A stretch of DNA of 64,000 bases, taken from the NCBI GenBank assembly GCA_022605425.2, contig JAKIMF020000004.1, positions 62,001 to 126,000 of the forward strand, written 5' to 3'. The position numbers were made by a program, and so were the translations under genes. Source of the DNA: Hamiltosporidium tvaerminnensis (taxonomy: Eukaryota; Microsporidia; Dubosqiidae). The notes under the pieces were generated by a model. That model saw only the letters and a program-made list of their open reading frames with translations, was not told the DNA's origin and ran no database searches. Positions 59,851 to 64,000 of the stretch are shown here, one piece after another. Every line of letters starts with the position of its first letter. Position 1 is the first letter of the stretch.

Positions 59851-60585
59851 CTTTATTTAAAAGTATCACATCTTTTTAAAACAGTGACAATTGTTATATG
59901 TGTTTTAATGACATTAACGCACTTCTAGGTTTAACATAAATGACTGCTACCCCAACACTCTATCGGTAACCCCTGCGATACCTACGTCCCAAAGCCTTTC
60001 ATCTACCAGGTGTATAGAACCTAATTACTAGGAGAGGGAAGTTGAAAGAGTTCGTTAATATATGTTGCATGGTGTGTGATCGAAGGCCGAAGGCCGAAGC
60101 CCCAGTGGGCTTTCCCAAGACTATGTAGCATTCCCACTTATTCAGGACCTTCTAAATGCAATAAAATTCTAGCTAATATATATTTCAGAGATTTACATGG
60201 GGTCCACCTAGACAGTGCAATGTCATACCAACAGGTATAACCTGCTACTTAGTTCTCCCGGCTTTTAATGGTTTTAATTTTTATATCCCCAGGCGCTAAG
60301 TCTTCTAACCCGAGTGAGCAAGGCTAGTTTTCCATGCTTTTACATGGTAATTACCTACATTTTCAGCTGCGGTCTGCAATCTGGTTACATAAAAAACTAC
60401 AAATAAATTTGCAGAAAAAGTTTCGCCATTTCGTAGACCTCTCTTCCTCATAAAAACTCCCATGGAACAAACAAAGATGTAAGGTAGTTCTATTCCCACC
60501 AAAAATCAAAACAATTACCTTCACACCAGTTTCACACACTCATTGCCAAGCAGAAAGTTTTTTATAGGGTTATCTACCCTCCACT
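59851..60585 (-). repeat. R1 repeat, full-length inverted copy
   Basis: The minus strand runs from AGTGGAGGGTAGATAACC at 60585 to TTTTAAATAAAG at 59851, collinear with 36519-37246. The flanks (TTAGTTCGATAAAA left, TTATAGATAAAA right) look like an imperfect target-site duplication. The central TTCG segment is partly duplicated (GAAGGCCGAAGGCCGAAG near 60082 on the plus strand). A 65-codon frame at 60305-60502 is the same frame as in the 36 kb copy but its first part is shifted. Confidence 0.9.
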
Positions 60586-62154
60586 TTTATTATAGATAAA
60601 AATATGAATTTGTATTTTTCTTAAACTTTTAGTATAGAATCTGTTTTTTTTCATTGCTCGTACACTTCGTAAGAAATTTCTCGGCAGATGTTTGGTGATA
60701 TTTACGTTTCAATATTTATGTCATGCAAGTTTTGATATACTATTTGATTATATTTCCTACTTAACTATACAACAGGTAAGGATGCGCTTTTATAATATTT
60801 TTATTACAAAATATTCTGAATATGCCTTGAAAAAAATCTTAATAAAAAAATACTTGTAATGTAATATTAAATCAGATATTTTCATACTTAAAAAGATCAC
60901 AAAATACATATTTTCTACGGATTTATAATACTTCACTTACACTTTATATCAAGCTTATCTAAAAAAAATTCTATATCGGGAAACATAATTTAGGAGAAAT
61001 ATTCATTGAAATTTTACTTTGTTTTTTTCTAGTTTTATACATTTTCCCACAAAATGCAATGCTTTTTGGTATTGAAAGGATCATTCAATGACTAAACCAT
61101 AATCTTGGTTTTACGGTGATTTAAATGACTTTCGTATTTTTTTTTTCACCTGTGTTTTACATGCAAAATATATAATTCTATTTTTGTGTTCTCGTTTTTT
61201 TCATAAACTTAAACAATAAACCAGAAGGGGGTACCTTAAAAATAAACTTTTCAAAAATAATACTTGCTTAAATATTTTATTTGAAATATTATGCAAAGAA
61301 GTATAATAAGAATTAAAAATAAAAATTGCATACTTAGATAGTGAACTTATTTGCCAGTGATGTTCGTTTTTTTATAAAAGATTGAAATATTGGCAACAAT
61401 TAAATTATACTTTGAATTTATTAATTTATACATTTTTATCTTCTTTTTTTATATACTCATTTATATTTAAGGGTGAAACAATTATGAAGATAGATTGGTT
61501 TCATAGAATTATGATCTATTGTACATTTAAATCGAATTAATTTAGTTTGTTTTTAGATTTTAAGATAAAAATTTTCATGTTTTAACCGGCTGAATCGTTT
61601 CAAATAAATAATATTATAAGGATCTAAAAATATTTTTTTTTCTATTTAAATGAAATATATGATCTGCTACTTACGCACTTTCTCCTACTAATTATCAAGG
61701 ATGCGAATATAAACAATAAAGTATTCTATTTGTTTGTATCTAATTTTTTTCTGATTATATTTAGATTCTGCTATTTATTTTAAACATATATTCGCATTTC
61801 GTTAATATTAATATTATTCGCTTACTTAAATTTAAACTTATTTTGAACAATATAAATTAATCGAGTTAGATAATATTTAAAAGCAATATTCTATACAATA
61901 TTTTTAATCTAAAGGTATTTATGTTTGTTTTTTTTCAAAAAGTCAATTTACCATTTATATATTCTTCCTATAGATAAATTAGATGTTGTTTTTCTAATAC
62001 ATAAAAAATAAGCTGTAATTTCGACAACTTTAGCGTTATCAGAAAATCTACATAATTCAGATAGCTATTTTAAGATAATATTTTGATAGATAGATTATCG
62101 AATTACTATTTATAGTAATAAAATTTGTAAAAATGTTGAAAAAATGATTACTCC
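60586..62154. other. Gene-free A+T-rich region
   Basis: Spacer before the last gene; nothing recognised. Confidence 0.5.
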
Positions 62155-63657
62155 ATGTTTTTTACTATATTCCTTTGCTTCGAAATTTTACATTGTTATA
62201 CTGGCTTGAATGGTGATCCAACAATTGTTGAAAACTGTTGCATTGAACTAGACCTTGTGCCACAGACGAATCGTGAAATTTCTATAATTATTAAAACCAT
62301 AGATTCTGACATGCTGCCATGGAAATTAAATGAATTGGCATCTGTTATATCATACTATATTGAGTATGTCAAAAAATATACAAATTCTGTTCATCACAAA
62401 TTTTTAACACGCTTCATATGCTTGATTGTCTACATTATACATCAAAAGAATAAAACCGAACCAATAGTATATAAGACAGAGCTTCTCTTTAATATTCTAT
62501 CATTTGCAAAACTGTATGAATATAACAGATGCAATAAAGAAATGAATGATATTGAAAAAGCAAGAATAGTTTCTCTTTTCAAAACCGGTATGAAGCGTAT
62601 AGAATATATTCATGAATCATTGGAAATAAGAACCCATAAAATAGAAATTGACTATCTCTTGACTATAAAAAATATCGAAACCAGTTGTGATCTTAATAGT
62701 GACCTGGATTTCAAAATACTAGACAATACTTATGTCGTAGATGAAAGAAATATAGAGTCAGATCTTAGTAATTATCTCAAAAGTGGATCTTTTGAACAAA
62801 CATATTCGTTTTATTTATATTTAAAGCTTGATTTTCTATTAAAAAACCGGGAAGAGTTGAATTATGAGGTTATAATCTTTCCTTTAAATCAAATTTTTTT
62901 TAACAAAGATTTTTTTAATCAGCTTTTGGATCTTAATTTATCTTTAACAAAGGATTTAAGCATAAAATTTGATCAAGTAAAATACAAAAAATTTATGATG
63001 TTCATCTCTGAACCATACATCAATACCGTTTTAAACCAATCCTCAAGTTTTGATTCCATTTTCGAATTTTCCGAAAAGACTTTTTTTAGTAAAAATGAAA
63101 ATATTTCTAAGGAATTTCCAGAATATCTTTTGGAATTTTTCATAGAAAAACAGTATGAAAATCAAATAGATTTGATTTATGGTTTTTTAGATGATATATC
63201 TACACCACAGTTCAATAAGTATATTCTTTTGGTTCTTTGTTTGAAATTTCCTTGTTTCAACCAAAATATATGCAATAAAGAAATACTATTGAGAATTATC
63301 TTGGAATGCATATTTTTAACCAATATTTTAAGCCCGGAAATAATTAATGTAAAGGGATTGATTTCTGGAGAAATTCTTGAGATTAATTTATTTCAAATCT
63401 TAGAACAACATCTACAAAATCAAAATATCAAAATAAAAATACCGATTGATAGAAAAGCACTTTTCCAAAGATATATTCCAGAGACATTTAAATTTTTAGA
63501 GAACATGGTGATTATAATTGCATGTGCAAATCAATTTTTATTCTTGAAAATAGGTAATTTGGTTTCGAAAAAACTACGGAAACTAAAATTGAAAGTTTCT
63601 GATACACTGTTTGGCAATTTTAAAATTTATTTATCGTATCTTTTGACTTGGAATTAA
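62155..63657 (+). CDS. Secreted hypothetical protein, 500 aa (frame broken near its end)
   Basis: ATG-started frame with a signal-peptide-like MFFTIFLCFEILHCYTGLNG, a Cys pair (ENCCIEL, residues 27-33), and a long, mainly helical-looking body with Cys spread to residue 460. No family is recognised. It ends at TAA 63655-63657, but a different frame, open from 63624 through the window end, carries an Arg/Glu/Pro-rich sequence. A single-base shift in 63624-63657 would join both. So the true protein is probably longer, with a low-complexity tail like the Gln/Pro-rich tract of the broken gene at 14048-16120. Whether the shift is real or a sequencing error cannot be told. The start lacks a CCC run. 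Confidence 0.72.
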   Translation: MFFTIFLCFEILHCYTGLNGDPTIVENCCIELDLVPQTNREISIIIKTIDSDMLPWKLNELASVISYYIEYVKKYTNSVHHKFLTRFICLIVYIIHQKNKTEPIVYKTELLFNILSFAKLYEYNRCNKEMNDIEKARIVSLFKTGMKRIEYIHESLEIRTHKIEIDYLLTIKNIETSCDLNSDLDFKILDNTYVVDERNIESDLSNYLKSGSFEQTYSFYLYLKLDFLLKNREELNYEVIIFPLNQIFFNKDFFNQLLDLNLSLTKDLSIKFDQVKYKKFMMFISEPYINTVLNQSSSFDSIFEFSEKTFFSKNENISKEFPEYLLEFFIEKQYENQIDLIYGFLDDISTPQFNKYILLVLCLKFPCFNQNICNKEILLRIILECIFLTNILSPEIINVKGLISGEILEINLFQILEQHLQNQNIKIKIPIDRKALFQRYIPETFKFLENMVIIIACANQFLFLKIGNLVSKKLRKLKLKVSDTLFGNFKIYLSYLLTWN

Positions 63658-64000
63658 ATAAAACATTCGAGGCACCATCTAACCTTAAACCCGTATTTGT
63701 ACCTATACTCCAACCAGAATCTGAATCTCAACCTGAACAAGAAACTGCTACTAGAAGAGAACCTGCACATGAAAGAGAACCTAAAACTAAACGAGAGCCT
63801 GAAACAATACGAGAACCTGCATCCAAGCATGCATTTGAGCGTGCACCTAAAGCCCCTTATGCGAATAAACCACTAACAAATGTCCATAAAAAAGAAAACT
63901 CACCGAACCCACCACCGAACACCAAAGTTGTGCAAAAAAATAATGGAACTAACCCTGAAAATTTAACCGAAACGACTAGAAGTAGCAAATTAAAAAAACA
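63624..64000 (+). CDS. Glu/Pro-rich C-terminal part, continues past window
   Basis: Open frame without its own ATG, running off the window end. It reads TFEAPSNLKPVFVPILQPE and then four hexapeptide units REPxxx (REPAHE, REPKTK, REPETI, REPASK at 63756-63827, exact 18-base steps), followed by a Lys/Pro/Asn-rich stretch. Base composition (C- and A-rich, few T) differs sharply from intergenic DNA, which supports coding. It overlaps the end of the 62155 frame by 34 bases and is most simply its frameshifted continuation. A separate gene would need a start that is not visible. Confidence 0.55.

Overview
The window looks like a piece of a large, gene-poor, very A+T-rich microsporidian genome. The recognisable genes are short, intronless eukaryotic housekeeping genes: PP2A catalytic subunit, a GCN20-type ABCF protein, Rpf2, Pwp2/Utp1 and CCT6. 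All five have a CCC or CCCC run within ten bases upstream of the start codon, a signal known from microsporidian genes. Gene spacing of several kilobases and many retroelement relics fit an expanded genome such as Hamiltosporidium/Octosporea or Edhazardia rather than a compact Encephalitozoon-type genome. The species cannot be fixed from the sequence alone.

Layout. 1-14000 is nearly empty: one decayed repeat copy, a broken DBP5-like DEAD-box helicase (9781-10690) and one decayed LINE-like 3' end. 14048-16120 is a broken gene for a large secreted protein of unknown function. 16-25 kb holds almost nothing but A+T-rich DNA. 25-33 kb has two copies of a 730-bp repeat (called R1 here), a gene-free stretch of higher G+C, the PP2A gene, a LINE fragment and the ABCF gene. 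34.8-42 kb has a secreted hypothetical protein, the best-preserved R1 copy (13-bp target-site duplication), a mariner-like DNA transposon with intact ends but a broken transposase, a second type of LINE relic, and RPF2. 43-45.4 kb is PWP2. 45-57 kb holds a decayed R1 copy, two hypothetical genes and a long LINE relic. 57.8-59.4 kb is CCT6, followed by an inverted R1 copy. The window ends inside a secreted-protein gene with a Glu/Pro-rich hexapeptide-repeat tail.

Functions. RPF2 and PWP2 both act in ribosome assembly (5S RNP/60S and the small-subunit processome). GCN20 and PP2A act in translation-stress signalling and general signalling, and CCT6 in cytosolic protein folding. They do not form an operon; each stands alone with its own upstream signal. 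The lineage-specific proteins (34866-36140, 52021-53343, 62155-64000 and the broken 14048-16120) begin with hydrophobic signal sequences, lack the CCC signal and resemble nothing I recognise; they are candidates for secreted or surface proteins.

Mobile DNA. At least six R1 copies, three copies of a second repeat (R2), two fragments of a LINE with CCHC and restriction-like endonuclease domains, one LINE of another type, and one mariner were found. All are damaged to different degrees, so invasion and decay appear to have gone on for a long time. The most notable observations are the shared 3' terminus of R1 and the endonuclease-type LINE at their tail-to-tail junction (29951-29973), the plant-type mariner, and the Leu-to-Met change at the last residue of PP2A.
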